This document shows positions 42,894-51,665 of a DNA stretch of 64,000 nt, piece after piece; positions within the stretch are counted from its first letter, which is position 1; the number at the start of each line of letters is the position of its first letter. Location: assembly GCA_036733165.1 (NCBI GenBank), contig DAINBB010000003.1:1-64000 (forward strand), read 5' to 3'. Origin of the DNA: JAFGGT01 sp036733165 (GTDB lineage: Archaea; Methanobacteriota_B; Thermococci; Methanofastidiosales; NM3). The position numbers were made by a program, and so were the translations under genes. The notes under the pieces were generated by a model. It saw only the letters and a list, made by a program, of their open reading frames with translations, ran no database searches and was not told where the DNA came from.

Positions 42894-45230
42894 ATGGAAG
42901 GGAGGTTCCATCTCGAGGGAATACACTGTGCAGGGTGTGTGAAGAAGATAGAGGATGCACTAAGGTCCCTTGATGGCGTGAAAGATGTGGCCATCAACCT
43001 TGCATCCAATTCTGGAACAGTCGATTACGATGAATCCGTTGTAGACGGCAGGACGATATCGGCGAAGATATCCTCTCTGGGTTACAAGGTGAAGCTCGAG
43101 AGCGTCGTGGTGGACATAGTGGGCATGCACTGCGCCAACTGCGCGCTCGGTCTTGAGAAGGCCCTGGGCGGCACCGACGGCGTATCCAGTGCAAATGTGA
43201 ACTTCAACACTGGCAGGGCGTTTGTCACCTACGACCCCTTGGCGTTCGATGCGGGGCTTATCAACGATATAGTTGAGAAGAGGGGGTACAAGGTCGCCTC
43301 AAGGGAGAAGACCGACGAGAAGGAAAGCAATCCGTATCTGAGGACGTTCATCTTTACCTTGCTGCTCGCAGTTCCTGTCATATTCATCACCCACTTCACC
43401 GAGTTTGACAACAGGCCCATCGTGCTTTTCCTTTTGACAACGCCGATACAGTTTATCTCGGGCTTTACATTCTACAGAAGCGCCCTCTACTCTCTCAAGG
43501 GTGGTAGCGCCAACATGGATGTCCTCGTGATGCTTGGGACATCTGCGGCATACTTCTATTCGGTGGGGACGACGTTCTTCTTCGAAGGCCCACTGTTCTT
43601 TGAGACCACCGCAATGCTCCTTTCGTTCATACTGCTGGGAAAACTGCTTGAGACATACGCCAAGGGTAGAACCTCCCAGGCCCTAAAGAAGCTGATGGCA
43701 CTGCAGGTCAAGTTCGCACTGGTCGAACGCGACGGAAGACAGATAGAGGTGCCCATAGACTTCGTGAAGGAGGGAGACATAACGATAGTGAGGCCAGGGG
43801 AACGCGTGCCCGTGGACGGCATCGTCACTGAAGGGTATTCGACGGTGGACGAGTCCATGATAACGGGCGAGTCGATACCCAGGGAGAAGGTCGGGGGCGA
43901 TGATGTCATAGGGGGCACCATAAACGGCAATGGCCTTCTGAAGGTAAGGGCCACCAAGGTGGGGGCGGATGCCATGCTATCCCAGATAATATCGTTTGTC
44001 GAGAAGACCCAGGGCACCAAGCCGCCCATACAAAGGTTCGCCGACAGGGTGTCATCCTATTTCGTCCCGGCGATCATCATCATCGGCCTGACCACCTTCG
44101 CATTGTGGTATCTCGTCCTTGACGAGACATTCGTCTTCTCGCTGACCAGGATGATAGCCGTGCTTGTCGTGGCGTGCCCATGCGCGCTGGGCCTTGCGAC
44201 ACCCACGGCCATTGCGGTCGGCACGGGTGTGGGGGCGAACAACGGCATCCTGATAAAGAGCGGCGAGGCGCTTGAGAAGGTCCAGGACGTCGACACGGTA
44301 GTGTTCGACAAGACGGGGACCCTGACCAGGGGAACGCCGGAGGTCACTGACTACACATCCATGGATGTGCTCAGGTACGCTGCCAGCATTGAAAAGGGGT
44401 CTACGCATCCCCTTGCCGAGGCCATCGCCTCAAAGGCGGAGCAAGAGGGCATAGAACTGGCCGGCGTTGAAAAGCTGAACACGATCCCTGGAAGGGGCAT
44501 CGAGGCCGAGATGGGCGGCAAGAGGTACCTTTTAGGCAATTCATCATTATTGAAGGACAATCATATCCCGTTCAGGGAGGAGGGGGCCATACTTCTTGAA
44601 AACAGGGGAAACACCGTTGTGCACCTGGCAAGGGAGGGCGAGTATCTGGGACATGTGGCTTTGGCAGACACGGTAAAGGACAATGCGCCCCGGGCGGTTG
44701 CAGACCTTCGCAGGAGGGGCATATCCGTATGGATGATCACGGGGGACAATGAGAACACGGCCAGGGCCATATCACATCAGCTTGGCATAGACAACTTCAT
44801 GTCCAACATACTTCCAAAGGACAAGGCGCTCAAGATAAAGGAGCTTCAGGACGGCGGAAAGAAGGTCGCGATGGTCGGCGACGGCATCAACGACGCGCCC
44901 GCCCTGATACAGGCGGACGCGGGGATAGCCATCGGCTCCGGTTCCGAGATAGCCATAGAATCCGGAGAGATAATACTGGTCGGTGACGACATAGGCGATG
45001 TCAACGTCTCCTTGTCCCTGTCCAAGAGCATATATTCGAAGATAATGCAGAACATGTTCTGGGCGCTGTTCTACAATTCCCTGATGATCCCCATCGCCGC
45101 AGGGCTACTGTCGGGTCATGGCATAAACATGAGGCCCGAGCTGGCGGCGCTCGCCATGTCAATGTCCTCCGTGTCTGTGGTTTCCAACTCCCTTTTGTTA
45201 AGAAGATTTAAAATGAAGGATTCAGATTAG
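42894..45230 (+). CDS. copA: Copper-exporting P-type ATPase CopA
   Basis: A 778-residue P1B-type ATPase. Two N-terminal heavy-metal domains with C12-A-G-C15 and C-A-N-C (near 80), eight predicted membrane helices, actuator motif T-G-E-S near 325, C-P-C at 428-430, phosphorylation motif D-K-T-G-T-L-T near 472 and G-D-G-I-N-D-A-P. Cu(I)-specific residues Y-N (in F-Y-N-S-L-M) and M-x2-S-S (M-S-M-S-S-V) are present, so Cu+ export is the best reading. It begins six bases after nifB. Its place in an iron-sulfur and redox operon fits protection of clusters from copper. Confidence 0.95.
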   Translation: MEGRFHLEGIHCAGCVKKIEDALRSLDGVKDVAINLASNSGTVDYDESVVDGRTISAKISSLGYKVKLESVVVDIVGMHCANCALGLEKALGGTDGVSSANVNFNTGRAFVTYDPLAFDAGLINDIVEKRGYKVASREKTDEKESNPYLRTFIFTLLLAVPVIFITHFTEFDNRPIVLFLLTTPIQFISGFTFYRSALYSLKGGSANMDVLVMLGTSAAYFYSVGTTFFFEGPLFFETTAMLLSFILLGKLLETYAKGRTSQALKKLMALQVKFALVERDGRQIEVPIDFVKEGDITIVRPGERVPVDGIVTEGYSTVDESMITGESIPREKVGGDDVIGGTINGNGLLKVRATKVGADAMLSQIISFVEKTQGTKPPIQRFADRVSSYFVPAIIIIGLTTFALWYLVLDETFVFSLTRMIAVLVVACPCALGLATPTAIAVGTGVGANNGILIKSGEALEKVQDVDTVVFDKTGTLTRGTPEVTDYTSMDVLRYAASIEKGSTHPLAEAIASKAEQEGIELAGVEKLNTIPGRGIEAEMGGKRYLLGNSSLLKDNHIPFREEGAILLENRGNTVVHLAREGEYLGHVALADTVKDNAPRAVADLRRRGISVWMITGDNENTARAISHQLGIDNFMSNILPKDKALKIKELQDGGKKVAMVGDGINDAPALIQADAGIAIGSGSEIAIESGEIILVGDDIGDVNVSLSLSKSIYSKIMQNMFWALFYNSLMIPIAAGLLSGHGINMRPELAALAMSMSSVSVVSNSLLLRRFKMKDSD

Positions 45231-45250
45231 TGTGTTGGAGGTAGGAACAA

Positions 45251-45745
45251 ATGAGCAACCCCCTTGATCTGGCCATAAAGACCGAAAAGGACGGTATAGC
45301 GTTCTATAAGAAAGAAGCCGAAAAGAGTGGCGATGAAATGGGAAGGAAGATGTTCCTTTCATTCGTTGAGGATGAGAAGCGGCACCTTGAGATACTTCAA
45401 AAGATGTCATGCAAGGAACATGTCTGCATATCCGACATTGAGAACTACAGTCCGAAAAAGAACCTCAAGACCATATTCTCTGAGATGAAGGAAGAGGAAA
45501 GGAAGGGTTCCATCGACACCTCGACGGACATTGGGGCGCTTGAGTTGGCCATGGAGATGGAAAGGATGGGCTATGACCAATACATGGAGGCAGCGAAGAT
45601 GGAAAAGGACGAGGAACACAAGAGGATATACATGAAGCTTGCCCAGGAGGAGAAGGAGCACTTTGACCTTCTGCAGGAGGCAAGGAGCTATCTTGAAGAC
45701 ACAGGGAACTGGTACATGTGGTACGAGCACAAGTTCCCGACATAG
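45251..45745 (+). CDS. Rubrerythrin-like ferritin-fold protein 1
   Basis: A 164-residue four-helix protein with two E-x2-H units: E-x6-Y ... D-E-K-R-H-L near 40 and the second half E-M-E-R-M-G-Y ... E-E-K-E-H-F near 135, matching the diiron site of rubrerythrins. The C-terminal rubredoxin domain of classical rubrerythrin is absent. A peroxidase role would require an external electron donor such as the rubredoxin or desulforedoxin in this window. It ends in N-W-Y-M-W-Y. GGAGGT precedes the ATG. Confidence 0.85.
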   Translation: MSNPLDLAIKTEKDGIAFYKKEAEKSGDEMGRKMFLSFVEDEKRHLEILQKMSCKEHVCISDIENYSPKKNLKTIFSEMKEEERKGSIDTSTDIGALELAMEMERMGYDQYMEAAKMEKDEEHKRIYMKLAQEEKEHFDLLQEARSYLEDTGNWYMWYEHKFPT

Positions 45746-45756
45746 GAGATGAGATT

Positions 45757-45864
45757 ATGTACGATGATGACGAAATGGAGACGTTGTTCTGCTTCGAGCC
45801 TTCGAAGCATGTTGGAAAGAGCAATGGCAGGGTACTTTACTTTCTATACAACAAATATATGTAG
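45757..45864 (+). CDS. 35-residue protein between two ferritin-like genes
   Basis: ATG at 45757, 11 bases after the first ferritin-like stop, with AGGAGATGAG as a ribosome site. The 35-residue product begins acidic (Y-D-D-D-E-M-E) and ends with a hydrophobic aromatic stretch (V-L-Y-F-L-Y-N-K-Y-M). The stop directly abuts the next gene's start region. Its ribosome site and exact fit between two genes of one operon favour a real small protein. No known family recognised. Confidence 0.5.
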   Translation: MYDDDEMETLFCFEPSKHVGKSNGRVLYFLYNKYM

Positions 45865-45873
45865 GTGCTATGG

Positions 45874-46353
45874 GTGACATATACTGTTAAGGACATACTC
45901 AACATTGCCGTAAGGTCCGAAGAGGAGGCGGAACTGTACTATTCCCGCCTGGGCGACAAGACCGAAAATGTATTTTTTAAAGAAAAGTTACGGCAGCTAT
46001 CGGCAGAGGAGAAGGGACACAAGGCCGTGATACTCTCATTGATGGGTGAACAAGGCGTGAATGTTGCCATAAGTGAGGAGAAGGCCGTATCCCTGGAGCT
46101 GCCTTCCCTGACGTTCGACGACTCAAAGCCCATGTCCTTGCTCATAGAGGCGGCCATGGATGCAGAGAATGCGGCAAGGGTCTTTTACAAGACATTGTCG
46201 GAGAGTGTCGAGGAAGGACGCGAACGTGCGATGTTGGAGTACCTTGCATCGTTTGAAGCGTCCCATTATCACATGCTGGAGGCCGAGATGGCGGCCATCA
46301 AGCATTTCGAGGACTACGATGAGTTCAACGAGATGATGCATGTGGGGCCCTAA
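45874..46353 (+). CDS. Rubrerythrin-like ferritin-fold protein 2
   Basis: A 159-residue four-helix diiron protein with E-E-E-A-E-L-Y-Y in helix 1, E-E-K-G-H-K in helix 2, D-A-E-N-A-A-R-V-F-Y in helix 3 and E-A-S-H-Y-H-M-L-E in helix 4. It has no rubredoxin domain. GTG 45874 is chosen because an AGGTG site lies six bases ahead; GTG 45865 is possible. It is the last plus-strand gene of the redox block and its stop overlaps the convergent PfkB gene's stop by four bases. Confidence 0.78.
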   Translation: MTYTVKDILNIAVRSEEEAELYYSRLGDKTENVFFKEKLRQLSAEEKGHKAVILSLMGEQGVNVAISEEKAVSLELPSLTFDDSKPMSLLIEAAMDAENAARVFYKTLSESVEEGRERAMLEYLASFEASHYHMLEAEMAAIKHFEDYDEFNEMMHVGP

Positions 46354-47186
46354 GCCCTCATTTTCACCATTTCAATAAGCTCTTCTTTTGAGGAAAAACC
46401 ATCCCTTGAGCCCATATTTCTCACGTTCAGCGCCGTACATGCCACCCCCCACCTTCCGCATTCCTCAAGTCCGAACCCTTCTGTCAGGCCATAGATGAAT
46501 CCCGCATCGAACGCGTCCCCGGCGCCCGTGGTGTCCAGGGCCTCATCTTCCCAGCCCCGCACCCTGAGCGTGCCGTTGATGACGCAACCGCCGCCGTTCA
46601 TCGTGACAACGATGTTCCCAGGGGGGTTTCCGTCGACCTCTTCCTGGTGCCTTCCGTATTCGTCCTCGTTCATGAAGAGGTAGTCCACCTTGTCCAGGAT
46701 CCCCTCATGCAGCGAGTCCGAGGGGTCCCACGAGACCGTTATGCCATGGCGCTCGGCGAATCTGACAATGCTTTCGGCCATTTTTTTCTTCACTGAGGAC
46801 ATATGGATGTGCGAGGCATTGTCATACTGGTCCTCGTCGAAGGGGATGTCGTTGTTCGCTCCAGCGACCTTTATCATCCTCTTGTCCTGCCCGCACGAGA
46901 TGATGGTGGCCAGACCAGTTCGCCTGCAGCTTCTTCCGATGGTCGTCGTGTCGACACCTGCCGACTTTAGATCCTCTATGGCATCGTCGCCAAGTCTGTC
47001 CCTTCCGACACACCCCACCATCCTGGCATCAGCACCCATCCTTGCCAACCACCATGCGGTGTTCGCGGCGGAACCACCCTGGCCGATATAATAGTAACGG
47101 GTGGTCACCTTCTCATGGCATCCTGGAAATCTGTCCAGCGAAAAGATGATGTCCTGGTTGATGTTACCGCATAGGCATACTGTCAT
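46350..47186 (-). CDS. PfkB-family carbohydrate/nucleoside kinase
   Basis: A 278-residue ribokinase-fold kinase. Substrate side has G-x-I-N-x-D at 7-12 and G-G-S-A-A-N-T-A near 38-45; the ATP/anion-hole motif D-T-T-G-A-G-D-A-F-D-A-G-F is near 225-237 with the catalytic Asp. Substrate (fructose phosphate, ribose, nucleoside) not determinable. It follows the MoxR/DUF58 run on the same strand but starts 27 bases after it. Confidence 0.9.
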   Translation of the reverse strand: MTVCLCGNINQDIIFSLDRFPGCHEKVTTRYYYIGQGGSAANTAWWLARMGADARMVGCVGRDRLGDDAIEDLKSAGVDTTTIGRSCRRTGLATIISCGQDKRMIKVAGANNDIPFDEDQYDNASHIHMSSVKKKMAESIVRFAERHGITVSWDPSDSLHEGILDKVDYLFMNEDEYGRHQEEVDGNPPGNIVVTMNGGGCVINGTLRVRGWEDEALDTTGAGDAFDAGFIYGLTEGFGLEECGRWGVACTALNVRNMGSRDGFSSKEELIEMVKMRA

Positions 47187-47212
47187 TGTGATAGTTATCG
47201 CCCTTGATGATT

Positions 47213-47725
47213 TTATCTTTTGCGTTCGATGCGCATGCCCTCGTAGAACGGCATGAAGTACAGGGTGGCAACGCCTATGATCAGAAGTATCTGCATGTTC
47301 GTCTGCCCCTCACCCATGAAGTATATGTCATAGAGGCCGAACCGTGACAACAGTCCGAACGTGATGATTATCGCTGCCAGATAGAGCATTGGGGGAACGT
47401 ATTTCCTGTTCCTTCTCAACCTGAGCCATGGTAGCCCCATACCCCTTGCCTTGTTGAGAGTGTGTTCGAGTGCGACCAGCATTGGCAGCAATATGGCAAT
47501 GGTGAACGACAGCGTGGACGTATCGAACGCGTTCTTGAAATGAAAGAGATGGGAGAGGATCATTGCGTCCGAGAACGCTATCAGGAGCAGACCTCTTTCG
47601 TTCCACCTGTATGTTAGGGCGATGGACAGGATGGCCAGCAATGAAAGCATGACAAGATACTGCCACGCCACTCCGGAGTAAATGCCTATTGCGAGGGAGT
47701 AGAATGAGAACAGAATTGCCATCAT
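47213..47725 (-). CDS. Membrane protein of the MoxR/DUF58 operon
   Basis: A 170-residue protein with five or six hydrophobic helices and a cytoplasmic basic tail (R-I-E-R-K-R). Its start overlaps the DUF58 stop by four bases, so it is translationally coupled to that system. I recognise no named family; a membrane partner of the DUF58/DUF4129 complex is the natural inference. Confidence 0.65.
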   Translation of the reverse strand: MMAILFSFYSLAIGIYSGVAWQYLVMLSLLAILSIALTYRWNERGLLLIAFSDAMILSHLFHFKNAFDTSTLSFTIAILLPMLVALEHTLNKARGMGLPWLRLRRNRKYVPPMLYLAAIIITFGLLSRFGLYDIYFMGEGQTNMQILLIIGVATLYFMPFYEGMRIERKR

Positions 47726-49137
47726 GACAGTTCACCCTTTATCTTTGGATATATGATACTAAGTGTGTCTTCGGGCGTCTCTTCGATTATCCTGACCCCG
47801 ACGTTCCTCATCGTGGACATGTTCCTCCTCTTTGTCAGATAGTTCTTGTAGAGCCCTTCGGCAGTCTTTATGTCCATTGAGGAGATATCCATGTCGTACC
47901 ATGGGGAATATGGCGTGATGAGAAGGACCTCCCCACCCCTGGAGCTTATCATCTTGATGGTGTCAATCAATGCCTTCGAGTTCGATTCAAGGTCCGAGAT
48001 CACCAGCATCAGGCTCTTTTCGTACTTCTCCCCCATCGCCATGACGGTACTGTACAGTCCCGATACGCCCATGATGGACTTGACGGCCCTTCTGCTGCCT
48101 GAGAGGTATGGCAGGACCTTTCCTAGGAATTCCTTCGATTCCTCATCAAGCGCGTCCTGCTCATATCTGGGGTCGAGAGGATATGTCGCCCTGTACGTGT
48201 CAGGCAGCCTCTCGAGCGAGGAGAGGATCGTGCTGTACTGTCCCCTGTTGAAGAAGGCCGGCACGTTCTCGACCACAGTGTGCTCATCGAAGGCTATGAA
48301 TCCTGTAGGATTCTCATGTTCAAGGAATATCTTCGTCAATTGCATTGTGAGAAGTATGGAATGATTGAACTTGGACCTGTCACCATATGTTGCCCTCATA
48401 GACCTGGAGACGTCAAGCAGGACGTATATGCTGCCATACCCCTCCGCTTCTGAGAGCTTTGTGAGCAGTTTCTGGAGCCTTGACGAGGCCTTCCAGTCTA
48501 TGTCGGATATCCTGTCCCCAGGTTGGTACTCACGTATCCCTGCAAAGTCCATCCCTGTGGTGAGCACAGTTTCCTCCTCGACCAGCTCCTCCCTTGAAGA
48601 ACCTTTTGCAATGTAATCGGCCCTCTTGATCCTGTCTCTGGAATCCTGGTATGTTATCTCGTTGCGGAGGTCGTACCCCCTCTGGAACATGAACAGCCCC
48701 CGCTTGTCAACTACATTGGTCTCAATGGCCTCGAAGACGGCCGTTCCCCTGCTTTCCCTCACAAGGTCATACGAGTACTCTATTCCCCTCAGGGAGCTGA
48801 CGACATCGGTATGGACGTTGCTCCCCTCCAGCACGAACGAGTCCTTCGGGATCCTATCCTTGATCTCGAGGAAGACCTCGTCCGTGAACGGATAGGAGTA
48901 ACTGACGCTGACCCTTACGGGTTCCTTAGCGAAATAGGTCTTCTTTTGGATGTTCCTTTGTATGTTCACGTCTTGACTGTCCACGGCGGCGGCGAACGAT
49001 GATCTGCAGAAGAGGATGTATGAAAGTACGCCGATGCCAAGCAGGGAGGGAAGGACATTTCCAGAGAGATAGCTCTGCAAGAAGAGCACGAAGATCAGTG
49101 CGAACAATATCCTTGCGTCCCTACTAAGTTCCATCAA
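47722..49137 (-). CDS. DUF58 protein with von Willebrand-like domain
   Basis: A 471-residue membrane-anchored protein. Two hydrophobic helices lie near the N-terminus; a beta-sandwich region follows; the DUF58 signature G-M-D-F-A-G-I-R-E-Y-Q-P-G-D-R-I-S-D-I-D-W lies around 190-215. Then a vWA-like domain with MIDAS residues D-V-S-R-S-M near 240 and later S-D-L. DUF58 proteins co-occur with MoxR ATPases, which are thought to load metal or remodel vWA complexes. It starts five bases after the MoxR gene. Confidence 0.88.
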   Translation of the reverse strand: MMELSRDARILFALIFVLFLQSYLSGNVLPSLLGIGVLSYILFCRSSFAAAVDSQDVNIQRNIQKKTYFAKEPVRVSVSYSYPFTDEVFLEIKDRIPKDSFVLEGSNVHTDVVSSLRGIEYSYDLVRESRGTAVFEAIETNVVDKRGLFMFQRGYDLRNEITYQDSRDRIKRADYIAKGSSREELVEEETVLTTGMDFAGIREYQPGDRISDIDWKASSRLQKLLTKLSEAEGYGSIYVLLDVSRSMRATYGDRSKFNHSILLTMQLTKIFLEHENPTGFIAFDEHTVVENVPAFFNRGQYSTILSSLERLPDTYRATYPLDPRYEQDALDEESKEFLGKVLPYLSGSRRAVKSIMGVSGLYSTVMAMGEKYEKSLMLVISDLESNSKALIDTIKMISSRGGEVLLITPYSPWYDMDISSMDIKTAEGLYKNYLTKRRNMSTMRNVGVRIIEETPEDTLSIIYPKIKGELS

Positions 49138-49142
49138 TTACA

Positions 49143-50558
49143 CTACCTTTTCTCCAACGGTACTTTGATGTTCTCCAAAATATTGTTGATTACCCCCCCT
49201 ATCGAACCCTCCTCGGGGTCCAGGTCGGGGGATGGCAGCAGTCTGTGGTTCAAGGTGTCATACACAACGTCCTTCACGTCATCGGGTATGATGTAGTCCC
49301 TCCCCCTTATGCAGGCCTTTGCCCTTGCGGCGTACAATAGCTGTTCCGAGGCCCTCGGGGAGGCGCCGATGGTGATCAGTCGGCTGTTCCTTGTGGAGGC
49401 TATGATCTCGTTGATGTACTCTATGATGCTTTCATCGACAAACACGTTGTCATAGGCCTCTTCCAATCTCTCGAGGTCGAAGACCTTTGGGGGAGCATGA
49501 CTGGTCCGTTTCCCGTTTGCCTTCATCCTCAGGAGCTCTAGCTCCCTTTCCTTTGATATATAGCCCATGTTTACCTTTAGCATGAATCTGTCTGCCTGGG
49601 CCATGGGCAACTGGTACACTCCGTCGTGTTCGATTGGATTGATCGTGGCGATCACCATGAAGGGTTGGGGCAGCACGAAGGTCTTGCCCTCTATCGTGAC
49701 CTGTTTCTCCTCCATGGACTCCAAGAGTGCGGACTGGGTCTTTGGCGTAGTACGATTTATCTCGTCGGCCAAGAGCAGATTGGAGAAGATGGGTCCCTTC
49801 CTCAGCTCGAACTCATGGGCCATCTGGTTGTAGAAGAAGTGACCGGTAATGTCCTGCGGCAGCATGTCTGGCGTGAACTGTATCCTCTGGCATTCCATTC
49901 CCAATGTCGATGTGAATGTCTTGGCGAGGGTCGTCTTCGCGATTCCTGGAACGCCTTCGAGGAGGACATGCCCCCTTGCCAGAAGGGCTATCAGCAAGTT
50001 CTCGACAATATCGTCATAGCCGATGACGACACGGCTGATCTCCCGCTTGAACTCCTGGACCATGTCCAGGATATCTTTGTTCAGGCAGCCTTCCGCCGGC
50101 ATGTCGCCAAATATGCTGTCTCTGACGACGTTAATTGGGGATACTTCATCGTTCACGGCCTGGGGGGGAATCTGCTCATCCTCGAACATGTTCTCGATGA
50201 TCTCGCCTTTCTCAGCGACGACGGGGGATACGTCGGCCGGTGGCTCGCCCTCCTCATACAGGTCCTCGGGCGCTTCAAACGTTTCCACGCGTTCGTTGGG
50301 TGGCATCTGTTCTTCGATGGCCATGTCATCTTCGGCTGCCTGATCCTCGTAGACCGTTGTTTTTTCATGCTCGGACGCTTCCTCTGCCGCGATGGGCTCT
50401 TCGGGCGTCTTTGCGTCTTCTTCCCTGTCCTCCGTCATTGCCGCCGTTTCGTCGATATTGATGTTTTCCAAGTCCTTGAGGGTCTCTTCCATATCCTTGT
50501 ATATCTGGGCGATGGTGTCCTTGACCTCCTCATGGGACAGTTTTTTCGTTTCTTCCAT
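49143..50558 (-). CDS. MoxR-type AAA+ ATPase with acidic N-terminal extension
   Basis: A 471-residue protein. Residues about 155-470 are a standard MoxR ATPase: Walker A G-V-P-G-I-A-K-T-T, Walker B L-L-L-A-D-E-I-N-R, sensor A-T-I-N-P-I-E, arginine finger region S-P-R-A-S-E-Q. The first 150 residues are an acidic, Pro/Glu/Ala-rich, probably disordered segment with an initial helix (S-H-E-E-V-K-D-T-I-A-Q-I-Y-K-D), not found in ordinary MoxR of about 320 residues. It may tether the ATPase to a partner. It starts ten bases after the DUF4350 gene. Confidence 0.9.
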   Translation of the reverse strand: MEETKKLSHEEVKDTIAQIYKDMEETLKDLENINIDETAAMTEDREEDAKTPEEPIAAEEASEHEKTTVYEDQAAEDDMAIEEQMPPNERVETFEAPEDLYEEGEPPADVSPVVAEKGEIIENMFEDEQIPPQAVNDEVSPINVVRDSIFGDMPAEGCLNKDILDMVQEFKREISRVVIGYDDIVENLLIALLARGHVLLEGVPGIAKTTLAKTFTSTLGMECQRIQFTPDMLPQDITGHFFYNQMAHEFELRKGPIFSNLLLADEINRTTPKTQSALLESMEEKQVTIEGKTFVLPQPFMVIATINPIEHDGVYQLPMAQADRFMLKVNMGYISKERELELLRMKANGKRTSHAPPKVFDLERLEEAYDNVFVDESIIEYINEIIASTRNSRLITIGASPRASEQLLYAARAKACIRGRDYIIPDDVKDVVYDTLNHRLLPSPDLDPEEGSIGGVINNILENIKVPLEKR

Positions 50559-50567
50559 ATAATCCCC

Positions 50568-51665
50568 CTACCTGAACTTTGAAAAAAATGAATTGAGACC
50601 TGAAGCCTGCCATTCCGGATGCATCTTCTTAAGCGAATCTATCAATTCCTTCCTATCCGTACTTCTTAAAGATGTTTCCTTACCGAATTTAAACTTATTT
50701 ATAATATGTCTTGAGACCGAACCGACATACGATAACAGATTGCCCTCTATCACGAGCACGATCAAGAGGAATGATATGATGATGTATCTGAAGAGGGGAT
50801 TGTTAGGCATGGTGAGCACCACGTTGAACCTCTCTATGTCCTCCAAGGTGCCAAGATGCGCCTCGTCTATGTATACCGTCTTTGAGTAGTTGTCCGTGAT
50901 ATCCTCCATCATATGATGTAAAAATGCCATGTTGTCCATCTTGCCGATCATGTTGTTTATGAGGATGCTGGGGTCGGAGATCATGTACACGATCCCGTCC
51001 CCTATCTCCACGCTCGCCACGACCGTAAAGGGCCCGCTGATATCGCCTTTGCCATAGGAACCGTCCTCATCTATGTCCAGGAATGCCATGCTTGTGGTCT
51101 CGAATATCGGTATCACGTCCCCTTCTATGGTGGAAGGGTAGTTGAGGAGCAGGCTGTACTCAGAGAGCTCGCCTCCCTTGTAGGCTATGGGGAATGCACC
51201 CGCCTTTTCGAAGACGGTGTCCAGCATCGGCAGATTGCTGAATCTTGCCTCGAGCCCTATCCCTTCAAGTACTTCGTTCCCCGTGCCGAAATCGTCGGCT
51301 ATGAGCAGTGTGCCGCCACCCTCGACAAATTGCCTCAAGAACGCTTTTTCGTCCCCCGAGTAGCTTGCCCTTGGCCCTATTATGACCACTACGGAGTCAT
51401 TGTAATCTCCCTCCAGGGTCTCTGACAGGTCTCCGAAGAACGCGTTGAGGTACCTTTCCTCGTTCATCTCAAGGTCTATGGCACTGACGTTCTCCATATA
51501 ATCCCTATAGAATCCCGAGGTCCCGTTCCAGCCATTGTTAAAGACACTGAAGTCCGAGGACCTTGAGAGGTAGGGCACCACCAACGGGACGAATATGAAC
51601 ACTATGACTATGATAAAGATAAGAAGATAGACGTAGAACTTCTTCATTCCTGGCGAAAACATCAT
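50568..51665 (-). CDS. DUF4350-type membrane protein
   Basis: A 365-residue protein with one helix near the N-terminus (about 8-28), an external domain with DUF4350-like features (V-V-V-I-G-P, F-V-E-G-G-G-T-L-L-I-A-D-D-F-G-T-G-N) that resembles class-I glutamine amidotransferase-like folds without a visible catalytic Cys, and a second helix near 295-315, ending in a cytoplasmic segment. It overlaps the DUF4129 gene by four bases and is the usual companion of DUF4129 in archaeal and actinobacterial MoxR clusters. Confidence 0.78.
   Translation of the reverse strand: MMFSPGMKKFYVYLLIFIIVIVFIFVPLVVPYLSRSSDFSVFNNGWNGTSGFYRDYMENVSAIDLEMNEERYLNAFFGDLSETLEGDYNDSVVVIIGPRASYSGDEKAFLRQFVEGGGTLLIADDFGTGNEVLEGIGLEARFSNLPMLDTVFEKAGAFPIAYKGGELSEYSLLLNYPSTIEGDVIPIFETTSMAFLDIDEDGSYGKGDISGPFTVVASVEIGDGIVYMISDPSILINNMIGKMDNMAFLHHMMEDITDNYSKTVYIDEAHLGTLEDIERFNVVLTMPNNPLFRYIIISFLLIVLVIEGNLLSYVGSVSRHIINKFKFGKETSLRSTDRKELIDSLKKMHPEWQASGLNSFFSKFR

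Noticed and set aside
49626..50582. 318-codon plus-strand open frame opposite the MoxR gene
   Set aside because: It is a shadow of a gene with GC-rich third positions; its product has no recognisable domain, and the opposite strand encodes a complete MoxR ATPase.
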